From Eupeodes corollae (taxonomy: Eukaryota > Arthropoda > Insecta > Diptera > Syrphidae): a stretch of DNA of 64,000 nucleotides. Shown piece after piece: positions 1 to 12,018 of the stretch. Both the position numbers and the translations under genes were made by a program. The notes under the pieces were generated by a model, which made no database searches, was not told the DNA's origin, and saw nothing but the letters and a program-made list of their open reading frames with translations. The stretch is taken from positions 100,671,525-100,735,524 of the forward strand of contig NC_079147.1 in assembly GCF_945859685.1 (NCBI RefSeq), given 5' to 3'. How positions within the stretch are numbered: position 1 is the first letter of the stretch; each line of letters starts with the position of its first letter.

Positions 1-2406
1 CTACTTATGGCGACGCACTTTCCGGGTTGCGAGAGTGATAACCCTGAACCTGAACCGCTTGAAATCACAGAGCTAAACGTAGCTCATGTGGAGCAAGTCA
101 ATTCGGAAAAATATTTTGAGAAAATATTTTGTGGGCCATCAATACTTTTTCTCCATATAAATCCCCAGGCATGGATGGCATACCGCCAGTTATGCTTCAA
201 AAGTTGCATGATGTGGCAGCTCCATGGCTGGAACAAATTTTCAAAGGATGCCCCCTTCCCAAACATGTGCCCATGTCGTGGAGACAGGTCAAAGTAGTTT
301 TTATCCCGAAAGTGGGTAGGCGAGGTCACGAATCCACGAAGGATTTCAGACCAATAAGCTTAACATCTTTTGTGCTTAAAACCTTGGAGCGCATTCTTGA
401 TTACCATATTAAAGAAATCCTAGTTGGACGACCTCTCGAAAGCTCTCAGCATGCTTATCTTAAAGGCAAATCTACGGAGACTGCCCTCCATGAGGTAGTG
501 CGTACTGTAGAACAAACAATCCATTATAAAGAGTTCACTCTTGCCACCTTCCTAAACATAGAAGGTGCTTTTAACAACGCCCTTACAGAATCCATAGAAG
601 AATCGCTCGTTAAGTTCGGTGTAGAAGACTTCATTCGAGAATGGATTATTTCCATGCTCAGTGTAAGGAAGATTCGAGCCACTCTAGGCAATACAATCGC
701 AAGGTGGTGTCCTTTCGTCTCTTCTATGGCTTCAAGTCATGGATGCAATTCTCGTTAAATTAGAGAGATGTGGAGTGAAGGCGGTAACCTATGCGGATGA
801 TTTGGTGCTATTGGTGTCAGGAAAGTGCACCTCTGTGATTAGTGAAATCACGGAGTCAGCTTTGAAGAAAGTAAGCAACTAGGCCAAGAGTTCTGGAGTA
901 GGAGTATACCAAAATAAAACTGAACTGTTGCTCCTTACCACCAAAACTAAAGTACCGCCCTTCACGCTACCTCGACTCAACGTCCTATCAAATCAAATCA
1001 TTGTCTTTCAGTGCAAAATATTTGGGGCTTATACTCGACCCTAAACTAAACTGGAAACTAAATATTGAAGTACGGGTTAAGAAGGTCTGTGTTGCCTTCT
1101 ACGTCTGCAGCAAAACTTTCGGCAAAAAGTGGGGACTTCAGTCGAAGATGATTTTATGGACGTACACAGCCATAGTACGTCCAATCTTAACATATGGGTC
1201 GATGGTGTGGTGGCCTGCTCTTAGCAAAGCCTATAATATTGATAAGCTAAAGAAGGTTCAGAGAACAGCTTGCGTGGGCACCACAGGGTCCATGCGTACC
1301 TGCCCAACGGACGCCTTAAACGTTATTTTGGATCTTCTACCAATCGACCTTTTTATTAAATACACAGTTTCCTACAGCGCTATTAGGTTGTAGGAATAAA
1401 ACAGCTGGTTGTCAAAACCTTATCAACACAATGACATTGATTCCCTCGGATATTATCTCGGTAGACACTGACTATTGCACTCCTACTTTGAACCTTACTA
1501 AGGGTTTTAAGAATATTTTCCCATCGAAAGAAGATTGGGAGGATGACATCGTGTCGATAGGTTTCGACACAACCATCTTTACTGATGGCTCAAAGATGGA
1601 GTGCGGAGTTGGTTCTGGAATCTTTTCCCTAAATGTCCCTAAATGTAGGCAAATCCTTTAGGCTTCCTGACTTTGCTAGCGTTTTTCAGGCTGAACTGCT
1701 GGCAATAAGGGAGGCATGTAAGATACTTAAACAAAGCCCAAACCAAAACCAAAATGCGGATATCTTTACAGACAGTCAGGCAACTGTCAAAGCCATTAGC
1801 TCGGCCATATCCTCATCTTAATTCGTCCAGCAATGTCGCGATGAGCTTGCGAGCCTGAATATTAACCTCGGTGTCACCCTGATCTGGGTTCCGGGCCATA
1901 GTGGTATCGTGGGAAATGAACGGGCTGACGAGCTAGCCAGGCAAGGATCGGCCCTTCATAGCTCACTTGCGGAAATGGTTAACATTCCTCTTGGTGCTAT
2001 GAAGGTTAAAATCTTTTCTGTCTACCAAACTGAATCAAACCGAAGGTGGAGCAATTTACCCATCTGCATTATATCTAGGAAGATATGGCCCACCTATAAC
2101 AAAACCCGTACAAACGATCTTCTATGCAGTCCAAGGCAAGACATAGCCAGGATTGGTTCGGTTTATACCGAACATTGGCCTATAGGAGTTCATGCAGAGA
2201 AGTTGGGTATCTCTTACAACACCTTTTGCCGTAGCTGTATTGACCAAAGAGAAAGTGAAACCATAATCCATTTCCTCTGCAAATGTCCTGCTTTGGCAAA
2301 CACTAGAATGAAATACTTTGGAAAAGCTTTCTTTCAAGAACTTGATGAGCTACATATCTGAGACAAAGAGAGACCTAATCTTTTTTCTCAATGCGACAAA
2401 ATGGCT
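1..2406 (+). pseudogene. Decayed reverse transcriptase-RNase H polyprotein (ORF2)
   Basis: Reverse transcriptase blocks are readable in several frames: KSPGMDGIPP and FRPISLTSF at about 165-365, a fingers/palm segment with FLNIEGAFNN at 545-580, and the catalytic YADD box at about 790-800. A connector rich in WGLQSK and VWWPAL follows (1000-1390). RNase H appears as FTDGS (about 1577), FQAELLAIREA (about 1685), FTDSQA (about 1765) and GNERADELARQ (about 1910), so its acidic catalytic residues are present. A CX2C...HX4C-like finger lies near 2240-2290. At least four breaks split the frame (near 750, 1390, 1640 and 1820), and the segment normally found just before YADD is missing. In an intact element this protein would copy element RNA at a nicked target. 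It is clearly non-functional here. Confidence 0.85.
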
Positions 2407-2500
2407 CTAACATAATCGCTATGAAGCTTCTCTATCAATCTAATCGCTAATTGGATCTCAGGCTAGGTTGCCTTGAGATCGCCATTTCTACCTACCTACC
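1..2500 (+). mobile_element. Non-LTR retrotransposon with RNase H (LOA/R1/I group), copy A, broken
   Basis: The 3' two-thirds of a non-LTR element, continuing past the left edge of the window. In order it shows reverse transcriptase, a connector, RNase H and a C-terminal zinc-finger-like motif, then ends in a short TACC repeat (about 2488-2500) in place of poly-A. Two other copies (15639-16306 and 51200-53035, both minus strand) end with the same 3' sequence and the same TACC tail, which fixes the 3' boundary. The coding frame is broken by several frameshifts and stops, so this copy is inactive. RNase H after the reverse transcriptase places it in the LOA/R1/I group; I cannot choose the clade by eye. 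Confidence 0.85.
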
Positions 2501-4585
2501 ATCTCCGAAGCCCATGAGAAATAATTGGTGTTTTATCCTGATTTCATCACATCAATCAAAGTTTGCGTGGACTTATGGTCTCTTAAGATATAAATGATAA
2601 CCTAGCTCCATACCTGCACAACACAAATATACAAATACATATATATATTTTAAATAATACAATAAGCTTCTATTTTATTAGAGTCTAATATATATTTGAG
2701 AACATTAAATAAGCATCATATTATGATATTCAATTAAAATCTCTACCACATGTTCGTACTTTAACACTCTGGTCTAGGTCATTTAAATCCTAACCTCAGA
2801 CGCTGCTGTTGGCCCTGCTGGTACCTGCTACTTCTACCATCTACACCATAAATGTATGTATGTACTTGTAGTCGTAGTTAATCGCTAGTTTTACCTCTAA
2901 AATCTCTTTGACCGCATAAATGTGCCCTAATGACCGTGCAAATATTGTGTTAGCCGATTGCAGAGAGCTTCAAATTTACACGCAAGGTGTGAACGAAACG
3001 TGTGCGATGCTGGTAAATTTTCACAATCTAAAAACTATATTTATAGGTACATTGTATGAAAATAGCTTTAGAAAAGTTCCTAGGTAACTATATAATGGAG
3101 TACATAACCATGTGGGTGACACATCCCGTTTGAAAAAAGTGTTAAAAATAAAGAAACAAAAACGTTTTTGCAACGACAAAACGTCAGGTGTAGCAATCCA
3201 ATGATATTTTTTTCAACTCTTAACACTAAAGGCTTAGAGAGGATTATATGAACGCTGTGATGTTACCGTTTGTATGCTACTAAAAACACCCACAACCACT
3301 TTCTCCCATCCTTAACCCAGCTCGATAATTGCCAAAAAGTATAAAAAGATTTAAGTCCTTTGCCGTTCCCACCCGATCAATAAACCATGTCAAACACCAA
3401 CCAACAACGCCAGAAGCCCCTGTGCCCTAAGTTACCCGGTAACCATCATCATTTTCTACCCAGCCAGCACAAGCAAAAGCAAAAAGGGACACAAAAATCA
3501 ACCCGATAAAGGATTCCGTTTCAGGACTGGCAATTATAAGTTTTTCACTTTCACATCCACTCTCGGCCGAAGCTCTCTTCTTGATTTTGAAAACACCTGT
3601 GGTACAGGCTAACCTAGCCCACACCTCGTAGCACAGCTCAGATCAACCCGCATCCTCAGAACCAGACACCATCAACATCCCCACCACCTCTACCGCCAGT
3701 GACCATGGCAAGGATAAAGGTATGTACAAGGACGAAGGCTTGGATTTGTTTCGGGTGAGCTGGCAACGCCAACGGTGTAAACTGTACAAGTGATACATTG
3801 TGTAAGAAGTCAAGATTCAAACCCTTTCTTTATAGGGCACTATGGTAACTTTACGAATGACTTAATGAGAGTGCTTTGCTGTATATTTTTGGGGGTTTTG
3901 GGTTGGGTTACGTACAGGGTTGGGAATCTGACGATGGCGTTGGGATGGGGATAAGTGACTAAGAACATCAACAGAACACCACACAGTCTAAAGTCCCATT
4001 GGTAATATTTCGACTTGAACTACGACTAAGCACCTGCTAACCCATTAAATTTAGATGGTAGAGCGATAGGTAGGTATCTCTTCTTCATATACTCGAACCT
4101 ATGGAATGGATAGGACATTGCGGACAATGGACGACACAATGTGCGTCAGACGGTTCATTAAATTATTTTAAATGGCCATTGGAGAGAACTGCGAAAGGAT
4201 TAATTTTTAATCTTTATATGAAAAATGTGTAAGCAATATAATGGCTATGTGTGTTGTATGTATATAAATATACATAGCTCTATATAAAGGTGTATAACTT
4301 AGGGTTGTTAACTGTAAATGGAATAATGGAAAAGTATGGTTTCCAGGTATTATGGATGAGTTGGTTTTCATCCATAAGTATACGTATGCGATGGGAACTC
4401 TTAACGGCTGGGGCTGCAAATTGACGGTGAAAATGAATAATGCGTGTTTTTAGTCATTGTTTAGCTTTTTTGTGAGGTCGTAAAGAAAATACTAGAGATA
4501 TAAGGGTTCTAAGTCAACGTTTTAAATGTATACATGTTGTTTGCTGATATTAATTAAAATGAGATGCAGATAAATACGAAAACTA
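2501..4585. other. No gene recognised
   Basis: About 2.1 kb of AT-rich sequence with only short, unconvincing open frames on either strand. A small palindromic TATA-rich patch lies near 4256-4275. No transposon protein, RNA gene or repeat seen elsewhere in the window could be recognised. Confidence 0.5.
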
Positions 4586-4589
4586 AAAG

Positions 4590-5382
4590 TAAAAAAAAAC
4601 TGGGATGCGACTCACACTGATAACTTCCCTGTAAATTTTTCTTGCTTGAAAGGTTTGTAGGTTTTCGTGTTTTGTTAAAAATGTTGTCAGTTGAATTATT
4701 CTAAAAAAATTAAAAATTATTTACAATATTTTGCATAAAGATTGATTTCAAAATCTATTTTTATTTGAGGGATATTTACCAACTTTAGTAGCATTTCCTT
4801 ACCATTTCTTGGAGGTTTTTTTTTTTTATGAAAAAAAAAACTGACTGTTGGATTTTTATAAAAAATTTATCGAGATAGTTTAAAGCCAATAGTTTCATTT
4901 TTTAAAAAGATATTTGAGTTGAAAGCAAATTTTAATCAAGTGTTAGCATTTTTTTTATTTTTTTTTTTGTGAAAAAACTGTCAATTCGATTTTTCTCAAA
5001 ATTTAACCGAATGTTTAAAACTTATTTTTTATAAAGTGCAAGTAATTAAAAGCCAATATCACACATTTTTTAAAAGATATTTGAGTCGAAAATCCATTTT
5101 CACCAAATTTTAGTACTGTGTTTTTTAGGTTTTTATATTTGTAAGAAACTATCAATTCGATTTCCGATTTCTCCATCTTTCTGCTTTATTATTTGAAGTC
5201 AATATCTCTACTGGTTCTTGAGCTATGGACGACGAAAACAAATTTGCGATCGTACGTACAGACGCACGCACAGACATCGCTCTAAAAATCTTTTAGACTC
5301 TGGGGACCTTGAAACGTCGAGAAATGTCAAAATTTTCAATTCGACAAATTTTACCCATTACAAAAACTTCGAATGGGAAGTT
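4590..5382 (+). repeat. Satellite-bearing dispersed repeat, copy 1
   Basis: This copy starts with the family's head (CTGGGATGCGACTCACACTG, then TAACTTCCC) and ends with its tail: a CpG-rich block near 5250-5272, AGAAATGTCAAAATTTTCAA, and a terminal AACTTCGAATGGGAAGTTAA. Between them are degenerate units of roughly 170 bp, each built around a patch like CAATTCGATTTTTCTCAAAA followed by KATATTTGAGTCGAAA-type sequence. Seven other copies in the window share this layout. It encodes nothing and is probably a non-autonomous element or its satellite-like expansion. Confidence 0.8.
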
Positions 5383-5464
5383 AATTAAGGCAGCGGCGAA
5401 TAATGTTCAACAATTTCGTAAAATATTTTAAAAAGTTTAAAATTACTTAAAAATAAAATTCATA

Positions 5465-5908
5465 GATGACCCCAAAAAAGTCTACAAGAATCCGACGTGA
5501 GTTAAGAGAAACACGGAGTTTGTTTCAGTTTTTCACGTTTATCTCGAAAACTATTAGTCGTATCAAAAATGTTTGTTCCACAAAATTAAAGCTCATTAAA
5601 TTCTATTAAAAAAGCTTTCAATAATTTTTTTCCTATCTCTAATAGTTTATAAAATAACTCTAGCGGCAGTGAAGAGAAACATATAGTTTTTTCGGTTTTT
5701 CGGGTTTATCTTGAAACTATTTGGCATATGAAAAAATTATCTTCTACAAAAAAAAGAGTTTTAATGAGCTTTAATTTTATCGAACAACATTTTTTGATAC
5801 GACAAATAACTTTCGAGGTAAACGTAGAAAACTGAAACAAACTCCGTGTTTCTCTTAACTGCCGCCAGAGCTCACGTCGGATTCTTGGGGACTTTTTTTT
5901 GGGTCATC
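5465..5908. repeat. Foldback (inverted-repeat) element, 444 bp
   Basis: The ends are inverted copies of each other: GATGACCCCAAAAAAGTC at the left and its imperfect complement ending GGGTCATC at the right. The arms are about 145 bp (5465-5610 and 5755-5908) and share AAGAATCCGACGTGAG, AAGAGAAACACGGAGTTTG, a CGTATCAAAAA patch and AAATTAAAGCTCATTAAA in the same order. The centre (about 5655-5750) holds a third, more diverged copy of part of the arm in direct orientation to the left arm. No protein is encoded and no clear target duplication was found. It looks like a MITE or foldback element. Confidence 0.7.
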
Positions 5909-7149
5909 ACCAAACATCCCTTAGTAAGTGTACCAAGTTTCAAAACTGTTGGATTTTTTTAGGTGAAATCCCTTATTAACTGGACTATAGAATTTCATAG
6001 ACCTAAGAAATATGTTTCTCAAGATTTCGAGAAAAGGATTCGGACCATAAAGGTTGGAAAACAAATGGCTTTGAGGGGAGGAAGGAAGGGGAGGGTAGGT
6101 GAGTAGTTGCTTACTTCAATTATGTTTTAATTTTTAAAGCATTCAAGGCAAATGCAGTCACCTCGGACCCCCCAAAAAAAACTAAAAAAGTAAACATTAG
6201 GCTCATGCTACTCATATACTGTCTTGTGAGCTTTGATCCGCACAAAAAATCGTAGGTATAAAAATTACAAAGTGAATACAAAATGTATTTAGTTTGATAA
6301 AGTCAAATTTGTTATTGTCAAGACTTTAGCTTTATTTTAAGGAGAAGATTTTGTCATAAGATTTTAAAAAAATATTTCAGACAAGAGTCAAAATTTTCGC
6401 CCAATTTTTCACTAATTGAGGCCGTTTGTCAGCAATAACACGTAGAATATTCTAGTCTTCAAACTTATAACGACAGAGACAATGCTGAACAACTATGGGA
6501 CGATGATTCTTCAAAGATGGAACTGACTGTTCCAGTTATATATTTAGTAAAAATGGAATAATTAAAGAAACCAATTCCGAAAAAGGTATAACAAGTTCAA
6601 TGGAGCTGGTTGATCTGGTGCTGCAGCCGAAACCGGGGGTCCCAGCCAAATGATCATACTGAATCGTAATTTCAGGTACTTTTAAACCTCAACCAGCGGT
6701 ATCACAGTATTCATTTTTATCGTTTTCACAGCTGGGAACCTTAACAGAATCCGAGCCTAAGTCACAAAAACATTACAAAAATCCTATGAAAAATCCGTAC
6801 CTATAACTCAAAATCAACGCTTTACTCTTCAAATATCTGGAAGGTTTATGAAAACAAAGAATTGTAACGCCAAATAAGAATATTTCCAGATTTAAAAAAG
6901 AAAACTTCAATCATATGAAAGTGGGTCCATTCCCCAATAATGGACTGAAAGACAGGGCTTATATAAAATTATCTTACCGCAATAACATCGCTAGTATTTC
7001 CATCCTTCATATACATTCCTGATAGTTTGTTTGTGTTTCGCTTGTTATCAATGCTTCCACTGAATTTAAAATATAATATCTCAAATACTTGACTAGAGCG
7101 ATTTAATGGGTTTTTATTTCAAGTCTTTAAAGCCAAAACAATAAAAACA
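5909..7149. other. No gene recognised
   Basis: AT-rich DNA with no convincing coding signal and no similarity I can recognise to the other repeats in this window. A purine-rich patch lies near 6070-6095. Confidence 0.45.
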
Positions 7150-8583
7150 AGAGAGAAGATTCGACGTAAGACAGTTACAATCGTAAGAGAATGCCATGTC
7201 CTTTTCCGATCGAGCCTATAACAACTTATTAAGGAGTCCTATGACAAGCGCACGCAGTTAAGCAACAGGCATACAAAGCGGCGCTGCAGTAGGACCATAG
7301 CTGCTGACGAGCTCTACGACCAGAAGAGGATTGAAGAGGCCTGGCTTCCTAGAAGGAAAAACGAAATGTGCGATCGAGAAGATACAGGGATGTCACAACA
7401 AGAATGGGGTTCGTAAATCTTATGAAAAGGTAAGGGTACCAGCCACGAACCAAAGCCTGTAAAGACGATCAGGGAAACACCGATTTAGAACCGAACTCTA
7501 TGATGATAATATGGAAAGAATACTTTTCCAAACGGCGATATAAATCGATGACTTAGAATGGAGCATGCACCAACTTTTCAACAACTGGTCAGAAGACAGC
7601 ATGCCTGATGAGTCGAACCAATGTTTGCCCAATACACAAAAAAACGAGATCGTCGGAATTACACCAACTAAATAGGCATCAGTCTAATAAACAACAGAAA
7701 TAAGATACTTTCTGCCGTACTATATGAACGTCTGAAGCCGTTCGTTAACAACGTTATAGGCCCTTATCAGTGTGGCTACAGACCAGGAAACTCCACTATT
7801 AACCAATTATTCACATTACGGTAGATTTTGGGGAAAATCCAGGAACTTCAATTCGATACACTCCAACTCTTTATAGATTAAGCCCTCGCATCACAGCATC
7901 TACAGGGAAAGGCTCTACAGAGAAATGTCTAGTTTTGGCATCCCTGACAAACTTATCAATTCCGTTTGTGCAGAATGACGGTGGAGAATTCACGCTGATC
8001 TATCAATTTCAAAAAATATTCAACTTCTTCAACATCTTTCTGGAAAGAATTGTGCAAATCCAAGAGTCAACACTAGAGGCACAATCTTCTAAAGGTCCAT
8101 CCAATTAATCGAATACGCCAATGTTATTGGAATCATTGGACATTGAACGATGACGTATTAAAGACTTCTCTCAGGCATCTCACCATCTAAAAGACACTCA
8201 TCATACCGGTTCTTATTTATTGCTAAGGCCTGGGTGCTGTCAAAGAAAGATGAATTCTTCGGTTAATTTTTGGTCTTTTGGAGTGGAGGAGAAAATACAA
8301 CTACGAACGGTACAGCGACACTGAGCTGGTCAAAATAATGAAATTCCCAACTACTTAGATGGCTGGATCATGTAGTGGAATGGAAATCAACACCCCAGCT
8401 CGGGAGATCATCTAATCCAATTCCGATTGACAGGCGGTAGAGCAGTAGAGGAAGGCCGCGACTCATGTGGCGTACGCAGCTGGGAGAGGACCTCAACCAA
8501 CTTGGCGTTCGAAACTGGTGTCACATGTTGGTTGAGTCCCAAGTTCGCCCCGGACTGAAGAACCACCGTAAGTATAGGCAAGT
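7150..8583 (+). pseudogene. Heavily decayed RTE-clade retrotransposon
   Basis: The landmarks of the RTE family seen better at 12-14.6 kb and 58.8-61.1 kb are all here in order but scrambled by indels. They are the AGAATGCCATGTCCTTTTCC segment just before reverse transcriptase (about 7188), the PYQCGYRPGNST block (about 7755-7800), an LFID-type palm segment (about 7870), and the 3' coding end GRGRPRLMWRTQLGEDL-like with NQLGVRNW-like residues (about 8450-8520). The copy stops near 8583 without a clear TAAG tail. Every frame is broken, and this is among the oldest RTE copies in the window. Confidence 0.8.
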
Positions 8584-8659
8584 ATTAACAACGATATCAA
8601 TTTACGCTTGGGTTGCCTACCCTTAACCGGGTCCTTAGGTGATATATACATTAATTATA

Positions 8660-9839
8660 TTGCTAAACAGGAAAAGTTGGAAAATATCTCGCTTCCGCCT
8701 TTTTGTCTTTTGAATTTCGCAGCTATGTACAAAGTGCTACAGAGCTCGTATCTGGCAAAACGATGCTATGCTATTCGATATTGCGTTCAACAGTTATAGG
8801 CTTGTAAACATGGAGTTTACTAACGCCGAAATTTACGCTATTTTAAATGTTCTTCGTAAAAGGCAAATCCGCTAGGGAAACGTTCCGTGATATTAATTGT
8901 GTTTTGGGGAATGGTACTCTATCACTTTGAGGAATGGTTTCGACGATTCAAAGCCAGTGAAAACGACACCAGCCTACGGTAGATTGATGATGAAGAATAC
9001 CGTTCAAATTATTTAAAACATTGACTTCCACCGGCATGTGGCAGCTCGTGGCAGCGCCCAGGAGTAAGTCTTTAAACCAGTTTAAACCTTCTGCAGACGG
9101 CTGGATACAAAAACAAAGCATGATGTTTTTGTGCCGCATAATTTGACGTTAAATATACCTTCTAGACCGATTCTACCCCTCCAATATGCTGATGAAACGG
9201 AACGAACTCAACCCTTTTTTGAAGCGGATGGTGTCTAGCGACAATAATTGATCCCATACTAAAACGGTCGTGGTCGAAGGCCGGTGAATCATCTCAAACA
9301 ATGACCAGGCCGGCATTGACTGCCAGGAAGGTTTTGCTGTGTGTTTGATGGGATTGGAAGGCATCATCCACTATATGAGATGCTGCCATATAGCCAGATG
9401 CTTAATTCTACAACTGGACCGCATGAAGAAGCCGATCAACCAGAAGCATCCAGAATTGACCAACAGAAACGGTGTAGTGTTCCACCAGGATAACGGCAGA
9501 CCACACACTTCGTTAATGACTTGTCAGAAGCTACGGGAGTTCGGATGGGAGCATATAGCCCGGACATAGCGCCAGGTGATTACCACTTGTTCCTGTCCAT
9601 GGCAAATGCCCTTGGCGCTGGAAAGTTGAAAGTGGCTTGTGAAAAGTGGCTGTCCGAGTTTTTCGCAAATAAATAGGGGGACTTCTACGAGTAAGTTTCT
9701 ATGAAGTTGCCGCCTAGAAGAAAACAGATTATCGACCATATTTGAACCAAGACCCATCACTGTAACACTTCATATAAAGCATTGAATAAATAGCAAAAAA
9801 GCGGAAGGGAGATATTTTCCAACCTTTATTTTCTGGCCC
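8660..9839 (+). mobile_element. Mariner transposon, inactive, with both terminal inverted repeats
   Basis: Inverted repeats of about 38 bp bound the element (8660-8697 and 9802-9839). The best matched part is TTGGAAAATATCTC followed by CTTCCGC, with one or two mismatches; the outer 20 bases are more diverged. TA dinucleotides flank both ends (8658-8659 and 9840-9841), as expected for mariner integration. The total of 1180 bp is close to the usual 1.2-1.3 kb. The transposase inside is dead. Confidence 0.7.
8811..9750 (+). pseudogene. Mariner transposase, many frameshifts
   Basis: Mariner-type transposase pieces are readable: an N-terminal helix-turn-helix region near 8811-8900, KRNELNPFLKRMV at about 9195-9230, a YDNIKR/SWSKAG-like segment (9240-9290), LLCVW-like sequence and LEGIIHY (9335-9375), and VVFHQDNGRPHTS at about 9473-9515, which holds the second catalytic aspartate. 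A YSPD/DYHLFLSMANAL-like segment with the third catalytic region follows (9555-9615). The first catalytic block, normally around GDE, is destroyed (stop and substitutions near 9230-9250). An active protein would cut and paste the element at TA sites. This copy cannot. Confidence 0.85.
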
Positions 9840-9841
9840 TA

Positions 9842-11188
9842 TTGGATTTTTGCTTAAATTTCATTAAAATTGATTTTTCAAACTTTTTATTAAAATGTTT
9901 GTGTCCTGTATCCTTCGATATTCCGCAACTATTTCGGCTTAATTAAGCAGAAATAAAGCAATTGAAAACTTTCATTCTCCATAGTTAAATTCGAATCCTG
10001 CGAACGCACTTAAAACGTTTATGGAAGGGCATAACGTGTACATTTTGTAATGTTATGAATACAAAATTGCTCCATTTTATCGCGCATCATCGTTAGCCTG
10101 CTACTAATTAATCAAACATCAAATTAAGCATTCAAAAATCGACCGACCCTGAATGCTGCTAATGCTTAATGCGTATAAACAATTTCAATGCACGAATGAA
10201 AATGCAACTCACAACATCATCGCCATTATATACGATGTTTCATATTACTTTGCAAAGACCCTGCAGCCACTTTTGGCTTGACTTCAGCTTCTGGCGTTCA
10301 TAATAATCGTTTCATTTAAACACTTTCAAAACTTGCTACTCTCTAAAAACAGCACCGCAATGCTACTTTTGGTCCCTAAACTATACATATAAACATACAT
10401 CTCTAAACTTGCAATGCAATCAACAAGTACCTTAAACATTCGCGTACGTTCATACGTCCGTCCGTTTCCGGTTGCCAGAATATTACCCACTTCAGCCATC
10501 ACACTCTGATTTTGGATTTGGACTTTTGCCATATCATATTGCTCCACAGTTACTATGCTAACAAAAATTGCTGCCACAGTTATGTACTTATCTGCTATAA
10601 AATGAAGCTGAAGAAGGAGGCAATTCTAAATCTGCTTAATGACTTGGATTGCAATATAGCTTCCTGTTTCTATAGCGAGATACAGTTATGCGAGTTTACA
10701 AATATTGTTGTTTGCAATTTCGTCCTGCTTATGCTGGACTTTTAATTGGGGGTTAATAACTGTTATTTCTGTAATTAAGCGCAAACGTTCGCACAGCTAC
10801 TCGGATATAAGTAAAACATACAAAATGCACTTTCGGTGCGACTGAGCGCAGCGCCGCATTGCCAAAGGATAACATTGAGCATCGCGTTGGGAGTAAATTG
10901 AAATAATTTTCTGAAGTGGAAGCAATTTTAGCTTGAGGTTCGGTTTTATGATTTCGATAGGGATAAGTTCGTACGGGAGGAAAAAATCAACTTGCAGTTT
11001 TGGCAATGCAAACATATCAAGGATTTTGATTATTGTGGATAAAATAAATGTCAAAAATGTTGACGAAATTGTAAAATGTAAAACAGAAGATACTTTGAAT
11101 AAATACTTTTAACGTAATTTCATGAAGATTTTTATAATTTTAATAACCATTTTCGTTTTAAATTTATCTGTGGATTAAAATAGCTATA
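9842..11188. other. No gene recognised
   Basis: About 1.3 kb with small open frames on both strands but no family resemblance. A CGTACGTTCATACGTCCGTCCG-like patch near 10442-10465 recalls the CpG-rich block of the dispersed repeat, but the flanking repeat sequence is absent. Confidence 0.4.
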
Positions 11189-11189
11189 T

Positions 11190-12015
11190 TATTATTATCA
11201 TGAAGTTACTGAAATCGGTCCGATTTGTCGAATTGAAAATTTTGACATTAATCGACGTTTCACGGTTCCTAGAGTCGAAATAAAAGATTTTTAGAAAGAT
11301 GTCTGTGCGTTTGTGTGTACGTTCGTTTGTACGTCCGTACGTTCGTACGTCCGTACGTTAGCGACGTTTCTTTCGTCGTCCATAGCTCACGAACCAGCAG
11401 AGATATCGAATTCAAATACATTTTATCATATAGATAATAATGCAGAAAGATGAAAAAGAAGCTCTCAAGAGAATTGCGTAAGGTATTTTTTTACCATAGC
11501 AATTTAAAAAAAAATGAAAATTTTGCTTAACCCTAAAAATCTCACAAAACAATAACGCTAGAGACTTAAATTAAATGTTATATTATGTATTAAAAGAGAT
11601 ACCAAACAAATATATTTTTGGAAAAACTTCCAATTAACGGTTCTCTTATAAATACAAAAAATTTGTCACCTCGAAAATTTTACGGACAAAAACTGATTTG
11701 ATTTCCAAATATTTGTGTAGAACGAAGAATAACGTTTTCAACATCTGGTAAAATTTTTAGAAAAATCGAATTTAAGGTTTTTTTTATAAAAAATAAAAAC
11801 ATTACAAAAATATTATTCGAAGTTGGTAAAATTAGATTTTCGACTCAAATATCTTTTCAAAAATTCAGATTAATTTTATCTCTCAAAAAATATTGTCTTT
11901 ATCAAAAATTAATGTTCGGTTCTTGATAGCTCGTTAACAATAGAAGATGCTTACTTCAAAAAAGCTTCATTTATTCAATTTTATTTGTTTATATAAGAGA
12001 TAAAAGCTTTTACAA
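11190..12015 (-). repeat. Satellite-bearing dispersed repeat, copy 2
   Basis: Reverse-complement copy beginning with the family tail (GGTCCGATTTGTCGAATTGA near 11216) and its CpG-rich block of ACGTTCGT/ACGTCCGT repeats at about 11318-11360. Degenerate ~170-bp units with CGAATTTAAGG and GACTCAAATATCTTTTC motifs follow. The head is missing: the copy stops where the RTE element with its TTAC tail begins (12019). The RTE copy therefore inserted into it or adjoins a truncated copy. Confidence 0.8.
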
Positions 12016-12018
12016 AAA

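Noticed and set aside
11318..11360. ACGTTCGT/ACGTCCGT repeats as a CRISPR-like or regulatory array
   Set aside because: It is the CpG-rich block of the dispersed repeat family, seen also near 5255 and 46510; there are no spacers of constant size, and the genome is eukaryotic.
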